From: an uncultured Bacilli bacterium
GTDB taxonomy: Bacteria; Bacillota_I; Bacilli_A; RF39; UBA660
Length of the DNA stretch: 35,223 nt
NCBI GenBank assembly: GCA_947588895.1
Contig: CANQBF010000009.1
Span: 1-35,223 of the forward strand
Reading direction: 5' to 3'
Within the stretch, counting starts at the first letter, position 1. Every line of letters begins with the position of its first letter. Below are positions 24,829-32,976 of the stretch, in pieces. The notes beneath the pieces were generated by a model. That model worked only from the letters and a program-made list of their open reading frames with translations, made no database searches and was not told the origin of the DNA. Both the position numbers and the translations under genes were made by a program.

Positions 24829-26004
24829 TTATTTTTTTCTTATTTTTTTATATAGACTATCAATACAACAATATAAGTTATCATCTAAAGTAATTAAACT
24901 ACTTATATGATTAGTAACATTAATTATTTTATCAATATTATTAATAGTATAAATAAAACTTTGAATATTACTATTAATAGTTTTTTCTATGTTGGTATTA
25001 TCACCAAACATACCAATTGGATTACCCATCATTGGAGATAACTCAATTAATAAATCCCCTAAATAATTTATCCTTATAACATCATTGACACTTGTTATTT
25101 TATTAGCTTTTTCTACAATAATGTTATAATTGCTATCATTTTTAATTGTTAATTCTTGATAAAATTTACTTAATAAATAATTATATGTTAAATGATATAA
25201 ATCGTTATTTTCAGGACGTTGATAAATAATACCTCCAGTACTATGATAATTAAATATGCTTTTAATATTAGAAAGATTTGATAATAAACTATTTAAAGCT
25301 TCAATTTCATTTTCTTGTTTAAAATTTATATTTGTATTTTCTCCTGGATAACCAATTGGAGATGGAATATCTAATCTAATATTATTATAAGCATTACTTT
25401 TATTTGTTTCATTAGAATTAACTATTTTATTAATACTATTAGAATTTAAATCAATACCTTTACCATTACTAGCCCAATCAATGATACTACCTTTAGGATG
25501 ATTACTTAAAATATCAGAAACAGAATCTTTTAATATTGGATAATTCTCAGGAATAATTCTACTATCAATATCTTCAAACATAACTTGATGTAATTTAATA
25601 TCATCATTATGATAAATATCATAACGATAATTTTTATAAAATTGATAACAATATTCTCTAATATCTTGAGAAGATGAATATTTTGATAATTTACTTCTTA
25701 TAGCCATCGTATTTATTAAATAACCTTCCGGATTTAATATAGGTATAAAATGAATAGTTATATCATTAAATTCAATATTATTATTTAATAAATAGTGTAT
25801 TAAATTTATAACAAAAGTAGTGCTAATTATTTCACTGGAATGTTGACTACCTATAACAACAATATTATTATTACCATTTCCATAAGTAAAATATCTAATA
25901 GGTAAATGTTCTAAAGAAGTATAACCTAAAGGATTATGTTCGATTATTTTAGTATTATTAAATGAGTCAAATATTTTTTGACATTCAAAATAATCATATA
26001 TCAT
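24829..26004 (-). CDS. M14-family zinc carboxypeptidase-like protein, possibly a gamma-D-glutamyl-DAP peptidase
   Basis: A 391-residue protein with M14 motifs: zinc ligands in GSQHSSEI near residue 53, then NPEGY, GIDLNSN near residue 185 (most carboxypeptidases have DLNRN, so the Arg is replaced by Ser), NYHSTGG with the third zinc ligand, and LLIELSPMMG with the catalytic Glu. Enzymes of this type that cut the gamma-D-Glu-DAP bond of murein peptides also deviate at DLNRN. There is no signal peptide, so a cytoplasmic site is likely. The start codon overlaps the murE stop as ATGA, implying coupling with the ligase that forms that very type of bond. The substrate is inferred from context. Confidence 0.75.
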   Translation of the reverse strand: MIYDYFECQKIFDSFNNTKIIEHNPLGYTSLEHLPIRYFTYGNGNNNIVVIGSQHSSEIISTTFVINLIHYLLNNNIEFNDITIHFIPILNPEGYLINTMAIRSKLSKYSSSQDIREYCYQFYKNYRYDIYHNDDIKLHQVMFEDIDSRIIPENYPILKDSVSDILSNHPKGSIIDWASNGKGIDLNSNSINKIVNSNETNKSNAYNNIRLDIPSPIGYPGENTNINFKQENEIEALNSLLSNLSNIKSIFNYHSTGGIIYQRPENNDLYHLTYNYLLSKFYQELTIKNDSNYNIIVEKANKITSVNDVIRINYLGDLLIELSPMMGNPIGMFGDNTNIEKTINSNIQSFIYTINNIDKIINVTNHISSLITLDDNLYCCIDSLYKKIRKK

Positions 26005-27371
26005 AATTTATCACCATTTATAATTTTTAATACAGTTTCTTTATCGTTAAAATAAGTTTTAGTATTACCAATTATTTGATAATCTTCATGGCCTTTACCT
26101 AATACCATTAATATATCATTATTATCTAATAATTGAATGCCTTTTTTAATGGCATTTTCTCTATCTAAAATAATTTCATAATTAGTTTTTTTAGTATCTT
26201 TTAATAAATCTTTAATGATTGCATTTTCATCTTCATCACGGGGATTATCGTTAGTAAATATTACTTGGTTAGCTAAATTTAAAACAATATTACCCATTTC
26301 TGGTCTTTTATCTTTATCAGAACCTGTACCGCCACCACAACCAATGACAACGATTATTTTATTACCATGCATTTCCCTAGCAGTAGTTAAAACATTTAAA
26401 ATGCCATCAGGGGTATGAGCATAATCAATAATAATCGTATTATTTTTGTAAGCAATTTTTTCCATTCTCCCAACTGGACCAATAGTATGTTTTAAACATT
26501 CATTTATTTTTTCAAAAGTAAAACCGATTTTATGTAAAACAATAATAGCACATAAAGAATTATATATATTGTGTTTACCTAATAATTCAGTACAAAAAGT
26601 ATATTCTTGATTATTATATTTTAAAGTAAAATTACTTTCTTTTGTATTAATATTATAATTAGTTATTTCATAATCACATTTACTAAAACCATATAATATA
26701 TTATTATTTTCTTTTAAAATAAAAGTATCTTTATAGCTAGAATCATTATTGATAATAGCATATCCATCTTTTTTTATCATTTTAAACAATTTTTGTTTAG
26801 CTAAAGCATAATTTTCCATTGTTTTATGATAACCTAAATGTTCATGGGTTAGATTAGTAAAAATAGCAAAATCAAACTTTAAATTAGCTAATCTATTTTG
26901 ATGAAGTCCATGTGATGATGTTTCTAAACAAACATATTTACATCCTTTATTTTTACTTTCAATTAATAATTCATAAATATCAATTATTTCTGGAGTAGTA
27001 TTGGGTAGTTTTTTTACAAAATCTTTTATATAAAATCCATTAGTACCTATATAAGCACAAGTAATACCTAAACTATTTAGCATATTATGGATAAGCATAG
27101 CAGTAGTAGTTTTACCATTAGTACCGGTAACTCCGATTAATTTTAAATCTTTTATTTCATCATAATAATTATCATACAAATATTTAATTAAATATTCTTT
27201 AGTATCAGGTACTTTAATAGTAGGTACTTCATAATCACCATATTCGACAACTACTTTAGATGCTCCATTTTTAATGGCATCATTAACGTATTTATGGCCA
27301 TCATTAAATGTCTTAAGAGCAATAAAAATATCGCCTTTTTTAATCTCTTTTGAATTATATTTTATATTCAT
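26001..27371 (-). CDS. murE: UDP-N-acetylmuramyl-tripeptide synthetase MurE (meso-DAP type)
   Basis: Adds the third amino acid to UDP-MurNAc-L-Ala-D-Glu in peptidoglycan precursor synthesis. The 456-residue protein has the N-terminal uridine-binding domain (SKEIKKGDIFIAL), the ATP loop GVTGTNGKTTTAMLI near residue 82, the ETSSHGLHQNR segment, FTNLTHEHLGYH and IIDYAHTPDG. DNPRDED carries the DNPR motif that recognises meso-diaminopimelate. The tail KGHEDYQIIG is also typical. It begins behind AAAGGAGA and ends in TGA. It is followed, with a 4-nt overlap, by an M14 peptidase gene. It stands apart from the main mur/dcw cluster. Confidence 0.95.
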   Translation of the reverse strand: MNIKYNSKEIKKGDIFIALKTFNDGHKYVNDAIKNGASKVVVEYGDYEVPTIKVPDTKEYLIKYLYDNYYDEIKDLKLIGVTGTNGKTTTAMLIHNMLNSLGITCAYIGTNGFYIKDFVKKLPNTTPEIIDIYELLIESKNKGCKYVCLETSSHGLHQNRLANLKFDFAIFTNLTHEHLGYHKTMENYALAKQKLFKMIKKDGYAIINNDSSYKDTFILKENNNILYGFSKCDYEITNYNINTKESNFTLKYNNQEYTFCTELLGKHNIYNSLCAIIVLHKIGFTFEKINECLKHTIGPVGRMEKIAYKNNTIIIDYAHTPDGILNVLTTAREMHGNKIIVVIGCGGGTGSDKDKRPEMGNIVLNLANQVIFTNDNPRDEDENAIIKDLLKDTKKTNYEIILDRENAIKKGIQLLDNNDILMVLGKGHEDYQIIGNTKTYFNDKETVLKIINGDKL

Positions 27372-27441
27372 GATGTTCTCCTTTCTTTTCTTAATAATAT
27401 TATATTTTATTTTGATAAAAAAATCTTTATAAATGTTTTCT

Positions 27442-27450
27442 ATTATACCA
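27442..27450 (-). promoter_or_regulatory. Extended -10 promoter of murE
   Basis: On the minus strand TGGTATAAT (TGnTATAAT) lies about 70 nt upstream of the murE start. Confidence 0.5.
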
Positions 27451-27516
27451 TATTTTTAACTTTTATTTAATTATCATTTCTTACATTTACATAAGTTTAC
27501 AAAAATGCGAAAATTG

Positions 27517-27545
27517 TTGTATTATAAAGGGGAGAATGCTATAAT
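27517..27545 (+). promoter_or_regulatory. Promoter of the secreted thioredoxin-like gene
   Basis: TTGTAT, a 17-nt spacer and TATAAT with a TGC extension, 21 nt before the start codon. It is divergent from murE. Confidence 0.6.
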
Positions 27546-27566
27546 ATTCTTAGAAAGAAGGATGTT

Positions 27567-28172
27567 ATGAAGAAGGTAGGAATTTTATTATTATGTCTTA
27601 TGCTTATTTTACCAATTTCTGTAAATGCAGCGAAGAGTAATAGTAAAGATACAACAAAAGAAGAAGAAAAAGAGGATAATGTTGATACTTCAAAACTAGT
27701 TAAAGTTTATGTCTTTGTTGCTGGTGGTTGTGGTTATTGTGAACAACAATTAGCATACTTAGAAAGTTTGGATTCATACAACAAGAAATTTACCATTGTT
27801 GAAAAAGAATTATTTGTAGATAATCAAACATGGGCTCATGGTGCTGATTATGAATTAGGAGAAACAGTTGCTAATGGCTTTAATAAAGCTGGCTTTAAAA
27901 ATGCAAATGTTAGTGGTACACCTTTTGTAGTTATTAGTGATTTATATGCTGCAACTACTTATAGTGGTAATCTTGAATCAGTAATTAATGAAGCATATGA
28001 AGCTGGTGATAAAGATATAGTTTCATGTTATGCTGAAGGTAGAACTGATTGTTTACCAGAGCCTGATACTAAAATATCTCGTAAAGCATTAATTATTGCT
28101 GGCGTATGTAGTGTTGTACTTGCCGGCGCATTAATCGGAGCAGGTATAATAATTAGTAAAAAACAAGATTAA
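27567..28172 (+). CDS. Extracytoplasmic thioredoxin-like protein with C-terminal membrane anchor
   Basis: A 201-residue protein. Residues 1-22 form a signal peptide (VGILLLCLMLILPISVNA). A charged linker leads to a thioredoxin-like core with the active-site pair CGYC near residue 56 (KVYVFVAGGCGYCEQQLAYL) and the cis-proline loop GTPFVV near residue 122. Two further cysteines near residue 152 could form a structural disulfide. The last 30 residues are a membrane span followed by KKQD. It probably handles thiols of exported proteins on the outer face of the membrane, as oxidase or reductase; the direction is not decidable. Monocistronic, with its own promoter and terminator. Confidence 0.8.
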   Translation: MKKVGILLLCLMLILPISVNAAKSNSKDTTKEEEKEDNVDTSKLVKVYVFVAGGCGYCEQQLAYLESLDSYNKKFTIVEKELFVDNQTWAHGADYELGETVANGFNKAGFKNANVSGTPFVVISDLYAATTYSGNLESVINEAYEAGDKDIVSCYAEGRTDCLPEPDTKISRKALIIAGVCSVVLAGALIGAGIIISKKQD

Positions 28173-28197
28173 CATTCCTAATTGGGAATGTTTTTTT
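28171..28197 (+). terminator. Terminator of the thioredoxin-like gene
   Basis: AACATTCC and GGAATGTT form a perfect stem, followed by T7. Confidence 0.9.
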
Positions 28198-28517
28198 AGC
28201 TTTTAATTTACAAAAAATGTCGGATTTTGACAAGTTTTGATAACATTTGTCGAAGTCCTTGCAAATTAAAATAAATGGGTTTATTATCATCACTCGAAGG
28301 CAGGGTTTTGGTCGATTTAAACAAATATAAAATATAACTTTAATTCTTAAATAAAATATCTACCCGAACAACTTATCCCATATTAAATCACCACCTGCTT
28401 TCAATATAATTTTAAAGATGAAATAACTTTGTAGGTGTCTTTGATAAATTAAAAATCATTTGTAGTTAAGTATATACAAATTTATTAAAAACTAAAGACT
28501 TTTTGTTAGAAATTTGA
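28198..28517. other. Long gene-free stretch with Spo0A-box-like sites
   Basis: About 320 nt without a convincing gene. At its left end lie three sites resembling Spo0A boxes: TGTCGGA (28218-28224), TTTTGACAA (28225-28233, the reverse of TTGTCAAAA) and TTTGTCGAA (28246-28254, full match). A more G/C-containing segment follows (TCGAAGGCAGGGTTTTGGTCG, around 28295-28315). On the minus strand a GGTGGTG near 28390 precedes only a two-codon ORF (ATG GGA TAA). An open minus frame through 28370-28170 has no good start. A small regulatory RNA is possible. Confidence 0.4.
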
Positions 28518-28523
28518 TACAAT
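28515..28523 (+). promoter_or_regulatory. Extended -10 element before miaB
   Basis: TGATACAAT fits TGn plus TACAAT and lies 22 nt before the ATG. There is no good -35. Confidence 0.45.
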
Positions 28524-28545
28524 ACTTTGATAGGAAGTGATTGGT

Positions 28546-29860
28546 ATGCATTTACCAGATTTAGATATTGCTAAAAAAAGAGAAAAAAGAGAAAATAAAT
28601 ATATTGATTTACAAGAAAATATTTCTAAACATTTTAATAATCAAAAATATTTTTTAAGGACTTATGGTTGTCAAATGAATGTTCATGATAGTGAAGCTAT
28701 TCGTAGTTACTTGGAAAGACTTGGTTTAACTAGTACAGAAAACATTGAAGAAGCAACAGTTATTGTTTTAAATACTTGTGCTATTAGAGAAAATGCCCGT
28801 GATAAAGTAATTGGCTTTTTAGGTAAATGTCACTATTTAAAAAAGAATCATCCTAATATTAAAATAGTTTTAGCGGGTTGTATGAGTGAACAACCTGATT
28901 TTGTAGAATTAATTCAAAAAAAATATTCTTTTGTTGACATTATTATTGGTACTCATAATTTACAAGACTTACCAAAATTATTAATTCAAGAATTTAATAA
29001 ATTAGATTATGTATGGTTGTGATAAATTTTGTACTTATTGTATTGTTCCTTATACAAGAGGTAGAGAAAGAAGTCGTCAACCAGAAAAAATTATTGAAGA
29101 AGTGATTGATTTAAAAAATCATGGATATAAAGAAGTAACTTTACTTGGCCAAAATGTTAATGCATATGGCAGAGATATTGGAGTTAAATTTAGTGATTTA
29201 TTAGAAAGTGTTGCTAAAACTGGTATTGAAAGAATTCGCTTTGTTACATCTCATCCTTGGAATTTTACAGATGAAATGATTGATGTAATTGCTAAATATA
29301 AAAATATTATGCCATATATTCATTTACCAATTCAATCTGGTAGTGATGAAATTTTAAAAAGAATGAATCGAAGATATACTAAAAAAGAATATTTAGAATT
29401 ATTTAATAAAATTAAAAATAAAATTCCTAATGTGGCAATTACTACAGATATAATTGTTGGTTTTCCAAATGAAAGTGAAGAAGATTTTGAGGAAACTTTA
29501 GATGTTGTTAAAACTTGTGAATTTGATGGAGCATATACATTTATTTTCTCCCCCAGAGAAGGTACTCCAGCAGCCAGAATGGAAGATAAAATATCAATGA
29601 AAGAAAAAGAAGAAAGATTATATAAGTTAAATGAGCTTGTTAATTACTATTCTAATAAAAGTAATCAAAAATTATTAAATCAAGAAGTTGAAGTATTAGT
29701 TTTAGGTGTATCTGAAAAAGATAGTAATAAAGTTTATGGTTATACTGATACTATGAAATTAGTAAATATTAATGGTCCAAAGAATATTATTGGTAAAATT
29801 GTTAGGGTAAAAATAACTGATGCTAAAAGTTTTAGTTTAGATGGTGAATATATTAATTAG
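28546..29860 (+). pseudogene. miaB: tRNA-2-methylthio-N6-dimethylallyladenosine synthase, broken by an internal deletion and frameshift
   Basis: The first part (28546-29022) holds the N-terminal methylthiotransferase domain with the auxiliary-cluster cysteines YGCQMN, LNTCAIRE and LAGCMSE, and stops at TGA shortly after LPKLLIQEFNKLDY. The second part (from about 29009, another frame) opens at MYGCDKFCTYCIVPYTRGRERSR with the radical-SAM CxxxCxxC, continues through GQNVNAYG and IQSGSDEILKRMNRRY, and ends in a TRAM domain. In intact MiaB about 30 residues (the stretch ending AWVNI) join the two, and these are missing. The overlap of the two frames is 14 nt, and no ribosome site precedes the second ATG. 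MiaB adds the methylthio group to i6A37 of tRNAs. Here it is probably inactive unless the break is an assembly error. Confidence 0.88.
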
Positions 29861-29935
29861 CAAAAAAAGTAAAGTAAATAAAATTATAAATACTTATTTT
29901 ATAAATTATATTGTATAATATATTTAGGAGTATAT

Positions 29936-30880
29936 ATGAAAAGAAAAAAGAATAATTATAAAATTGTATTAATAATATTTATTGTAGTTACAATAGCTTT
30001 ATTTGCTGAAATAGGATATTTAGTTTTTTATAAAAAAGATAATGAAAAGTCTATTAATAATAAAGAAGTTAATAATCAAGAAGTAACTGATAGCAATATC
30101 GATAATAATGACAATAATATTGATAATGATATAAAAGATGAGCCTAGTAATGAGGAGGATGAAATTATTAATTTATTAAAGCAAGAAGAATATTATATTG
30201 AAAATAATTTAGATAGATATTTAAGTTATAAAGCTTTAAATCCTGAAAAAACTAATAAAGAAATAATTACTGATGTTAATTGTAATATTGATAAAGATTT
30301 TTATACTGATATAGAGAATAGTGATTTAGATAAAGGAATATTAGTAATAGTTAATAAATATCATGCTTTAAGTAGTAATTATATACCAAATCTTACTACG
30401 ATGGAAAATAGTTATACTAGTGTAGCTGGAGCAAAAATGGAAGTTGAAGCTTATGAACATTTTAAAGAAATGGTTGATGCTGCTAAATTGGAAGATATTA
30501 AGTTATTTAATGTTTCAGCTTATCGTAGTTATGCCACTCAAGATACATTATATACAAATTATGTTAAAAGAGATGGTGTAGATGGAGCCGATAGATATTC
30601 AGCTAGACCTGGACATTCAGAACATCAAACTGGACTAGCATCTGACATAAATACAGCATCATCTAAAGCTCATTTTGAAAATACTAAAGAATATTCTTGG
30701 TTAATTTCTAATTCTTATAAATATGGTTTTATTTTAAGATATCCTGAAAATAAAGAATATCTTACAGGCTATAAATTTGAACCATGGCATTATCGCTATG
30801 TTGGAGTAGAAGTAGCAACTTATATTCATGAACATAATATAACTTATGATGAATATTACGCTTATTTTATTGAAAAGTAA
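29936..30880 (+). CDS. VanY/LdcB-type D-alanyl-D-alanine (or L,D-) carboxypeptidase, M15B
   Basis: A 314-residue protein with an N-terminal anchor (residues about 9-31), a long Asn/Asp/Glu linker and a peptidase domain from about residue 120. Zinc and catalytic motifs are SARPGHSEHQTGLASDI near residue 222 (His and Asp ligands) and EPWHYRYVG near residue 282 (catalytic Glu and third His). YRSYATQ, the substrate-loop Arg, is also present. It trims the terminal D-Ala from wall stem peptides outside the membrane. LdcB-type enzymes act on tetrapeptides and VanY on pentapeptides, which cannot be told apart here. TAGGAG precedes the ATG, and a TATAAT lies around 29917. It ends at its own terminator. 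Confidence 0.88.
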   Translation: MKRKKNNYKIVLIIFIVVTIALFAEIGYLVFYKKDNEKSINNKEVNNQEVTDSNIDNNDNNIDNDIKDEPSNEEDEIINLLKQEEYYIENNLDRYLSYKALNPEKTNKEIITDVNCNIDKDFYTDIENSDLDKGILVIVNKYHALSSNYIPNLTTMENSYTSVAGAKMEVEAYEHFKEMVDAAKLEDIKLFNVSAYRSYATQDTLYTNYVKRDGVDGADRYSARPGHSEHQTGLASDINTASSKAHFENTKEYSWLISNSYKYGFILRYPENKEYLTGYKFEPWHYRYVGVEVATYIHEHNITYDEYYAYFIEK

Positions 30881-30903
30881 TTAGATTATCTAATTATTTT
30901 TTT
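30878..30903 (+). terminator. Terminator of the carboxypeptidase gene
   Basis: TAATTAGA and TCTAATTA form a perfect stem around TTA, followed by T7. The stem includes the stop codon. Confidence 0.8.
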
Positions 30904-30904
30904 A

Positions 30905-30933
30905 TTTACTATTATAGTCTTTTGTATTATAAT
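30905..30933 (+). promoter_or_regulatory. Sigma-A promoter of the four-paralogue array
   Basis: TTTACT, a 17-nt spacer and TATAAT, 24 nt before the first gene of the array. Gaps inside the array are 13-19 nt, so all four genes probably share it. Confidence 0.65.
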
Positions 30934-30957
30934 AAATCTTACTAAAAGGAGAAATAC

Positions 30958-31545
30958 ATGGAAAAAGATATTAATGCTTGGTGGAATGAACAAGTAAAAG
31001 AATATAATGATAGTGAATTTAAAAGAAGAAAAATAATAACTTTAAAAGAAGAAGCAAGAAAAAATTTGGCTATTGAAATGAATTGTAAAGATTATGATGA
31101 ATTAAGAAATGTATGGGAGTCATTAAATAATAAATATCAAAAATATAAAATAGGTAAAGATAATGTTTGGAAAATGGCTAAAAAGCAAAAGAATTTTTGG
31201 AAAACTTATGATTTTACTTATACTGTAAAAGTAATGCAAAGAATTCAAACTATTAATGATATTGTAAATAGTATTGATATTGAAAAAATAAGTAAAGATT
31301 TATGTCATAACATTTTTTTAGCAGCAGCTGAAAGTAAAGTTATATTTAGAGAAATTATTGATTTAGATATCTATTTTAATATGGAGCTAATTTATGATGA
31401 TGAAGATTTCTTCTTTGATGAAGAAAAATATTATACATTATGTAATAATTTAGTTTGTGCATATTTAGATAAAACCGAAGATTTATTAAATGAATTAAAA
31501 CATAATTATGAAGTACAAGATGTTTTGAAAAGAGTATTGAAATAG
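30958..31545 (+). CDS. Array paralogue 1, hypothetical
   Basis: A 195-residue, soluble, helix-rich protein. It begins with the family start xINAWWNEQVKEYNDSEF and has the MNCKDYDELRNVW segment (family form xNCxSYxEL), then LDIYFNMELIYDDEDFFFDEEKYYTLCNNLVCAYLDKTEDLL. It is the most divergent copy and lacks the Lys-rich C-terminal tail (FGKKxLKRKK) of the others. AAAGGAGAAA precedes the ATG. No signal peptide, membrane span or known domain. Function unknown. Confidence 0.7.
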   Translation: MEKDINAWWNEQVKEYNDSEFKRRKIITLKEEARKNLAIEMNCKDYDELRNVWESLNNKYQKYKIGKDNVWKMAKKQKNFWKTYDFTYTVKVMQRIQTINDIVNSIDIEKISKDLCHNIFLAAAESKVIFREIIDLDIYFNMELIYDDEDFFFDEEKYYTLCNNLVCAYLDKTEDLLNELKHNYEVQDVLKRVLK

Positions 31546-31558
31546 GAAGGTAATAAAA

Positions 31559-32230
31559 ATGACTATAAAAATGATTAATGAAGAATGGTTTGAAAAACAA
31601 AAAAATAAGTATTTAGATTCTTTAGCGGGTTTTGAATTTTCAAAACAATATAAGGAAAATAAAGAAAAATTTTTAGATAAATTAAAATCTGAATTTAGGT
31701 GTATTTTTAATTGTAGTTCTTATGATGAATTAGAATTTATTGTTAGACAAGTTAAAGATGAAAATTATCAAAAATTTGTTAATAATAAATTAAAAAACAT
31801 TAATATTTTTGATGAAAATTTTCAAAAATATTATGAATTTATGAAATCAGTTAACTTAGCTAAAATGATACACAAAATTTTTGGCAGTTATGAAAATAGA
31901 TTTTTAACAAACGAACGTAGTATGATTACATTTTTAAGAGTATATACTTTAAGTGATACAATATATTGTGATGTAATGGATTTAAACTTCTATTTTGGTA
32001 TGGAATTAGCTAAATATGAAGGTGTTACTTTTACTGAAGATGAAATACATACTTTAAATTTATATGATAGTTTATATGATACATACTTAGAATATTATCA
32101 AAGATTTGTAGATACACTTCCAAAGTCAGAATTAAAACAAGAATTAGAAGCAATACCAAATGAATTAACAAAAATAGAAAATAAAGAGATATTTGGTAAA
32201 AAGTCTTTAAAAAGAAAGAAAAATAAGTAA
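31559..32230 (+). CDS. Array paralogue 2, hypothetical
   Basis: A 223-residue protein with the family pattern: NEEWFEKQKNKYLDSLAGFEF, FNCSSYDELEFIV, KSVNLAKM, a YTLSDTIYCDVMDLNFYFGMELAKYEG block, LYDSLYDTYLEYYQRFVDTLP and a basic tail FGKKSLKRKKNK. Predicted all-helical and cytoplasmic. GGAAGG upstream serves as ribosome site. It is the closest intact relative of most of copy 4. Function unknown. Confidence 0.7.
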   Translation: MTIKMINEEWFEKQKNKYLDSLAGFEFSKQYKENKEKFLDKLKSEFRCIFNCSSYDELEFIVRQVKDENYQKFVNNKLKNINIFDENFQKYYEFMKSVNLAKMIHKIFGSYENRFLTNERSMITFLRVYTLSDTIYCDVMDLNFYFGMELAKYEGVTFTEDEIHTLNLYDSLYDTYLEYYQRFVDTLPKSELKQELEAIPNELTKIENKEIFGKKSLKRKKNK

Positions 32231-32249
32231 AATTTATGGAGGTAAAATA

Positions 32250-32963
32250 ATGAATAATAAAATTAGTGAAGAATGGTTTAATAAACAAAAAGATAAATAT
32301 TCAGAATTTTTAGCAGAAGAAGAATTAGATAAAAAATATCTAGAAAATAAAGATAAAATTTATGATAAGTTAAAATCAGAATTAACTCTTAAATATAATT
32401 GTCATTCTTATAGTGAATTAAGTTATATTTTTAATGGAATTTTAAGAAGAAATAATTCAAAATATAGAATAAAAGATATAGATTTTGGTGATTTAGCTTT
32501 TCGCCAAAAGTTTAAATTTATGAATTCAATTAATTTAGTAAAGATGAGGGGAGAAATTCTTCGTGGTAGTCATCGAACTAGATATTTAGTAAATGAAGAC
32601 AGTATAAAAACATTTTTAGAATTATTTATTTTAAGTGATACAATATATCATGATTTATTATGTCCAGAGATATATTTTGGTATGGAATTAGCATGTTATA
32701 AAGGTGAACAATTTACAGAAGATGAAAGACAATATTTAAATTTATATAATAGTTTTTATGATACTTATTTAGAATATTATCAAAAATTTATTGATACTCT
32801 TCCAGAATCAAAATTCAAACAAGAATTTGAAGCAATTCCTAATGAATTAATAAAAACAGAAAATGAAAAAATAGATGAACTAATAAGAGTAGAAAATGAA
32901 GAAGTAATAGAAAGAATATTTGGTAAAAATGCTTTAAAAAGAAAGAAAAATAAACATAATTAA
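32250..32963 (+). CDS. Array paralogue 3, hypothetical
   Basis: A 237-residue member of the same family: NNKISEEWFNKQKDKYSEF, YNCHSYSELSYIF, NSINLVKMRGEI, LSDTIYHDLLCPEIYFGMELACYKG, FYDTYLEYYQKFIDTLPESK. Before the basic end FGKNALKRKKNK it carries a Glu-rich insert (ENEKIDELIRVENEEVIE) that copy 2 lacks. TGGAGG precedes the ATG. Its first 40 or so nucleotides are identical with those of copy 4. Function unknown. Confidence 0.7.
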   Translation: MNNKISEEWFNKQKDKYSEFLAEEELDKKYLENKDKIYDKLKSELTLKYNCHSYSELSYIFNGILRRNNSKYRIKDIDFGDLAFRQKFKFMNSINLVKMRGEILRGSHRTRYLVNEDSIKTFLELFILSDTIYHDLLCPEIYFGMELACYKGEQFTEDERQYLNLYNSFYDTYLEYYQKFIDTLPESKFKQEFEAIPNELIKTENEKIDELIRVENEEVIERIFGKNALKRKKNKHN

Positions 32964-32976
32964 TTGGAGAGTAATA

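Noticed and set aside
26215-26418. 67-aa plus-strand ORF inside murE
   Set aside because: Antisense to conserved MurE motifs; a shadow.
28170-28370. Minus-strand open frame in the long gap after the thioredoxin-like gene
   Set aside because: No credible start or ribosome site, and it runs through the terminator stem of the neighbouring gene.
32031-32288. Hydrophobic minus-strand ORFs opposite the paralogue array (also at 31376 and 32934)
   Set aside because: They recur opposite each copy because the plus-strand sequence is conserved, and none has a ribosome site. Recurrence comes from the paralogy.
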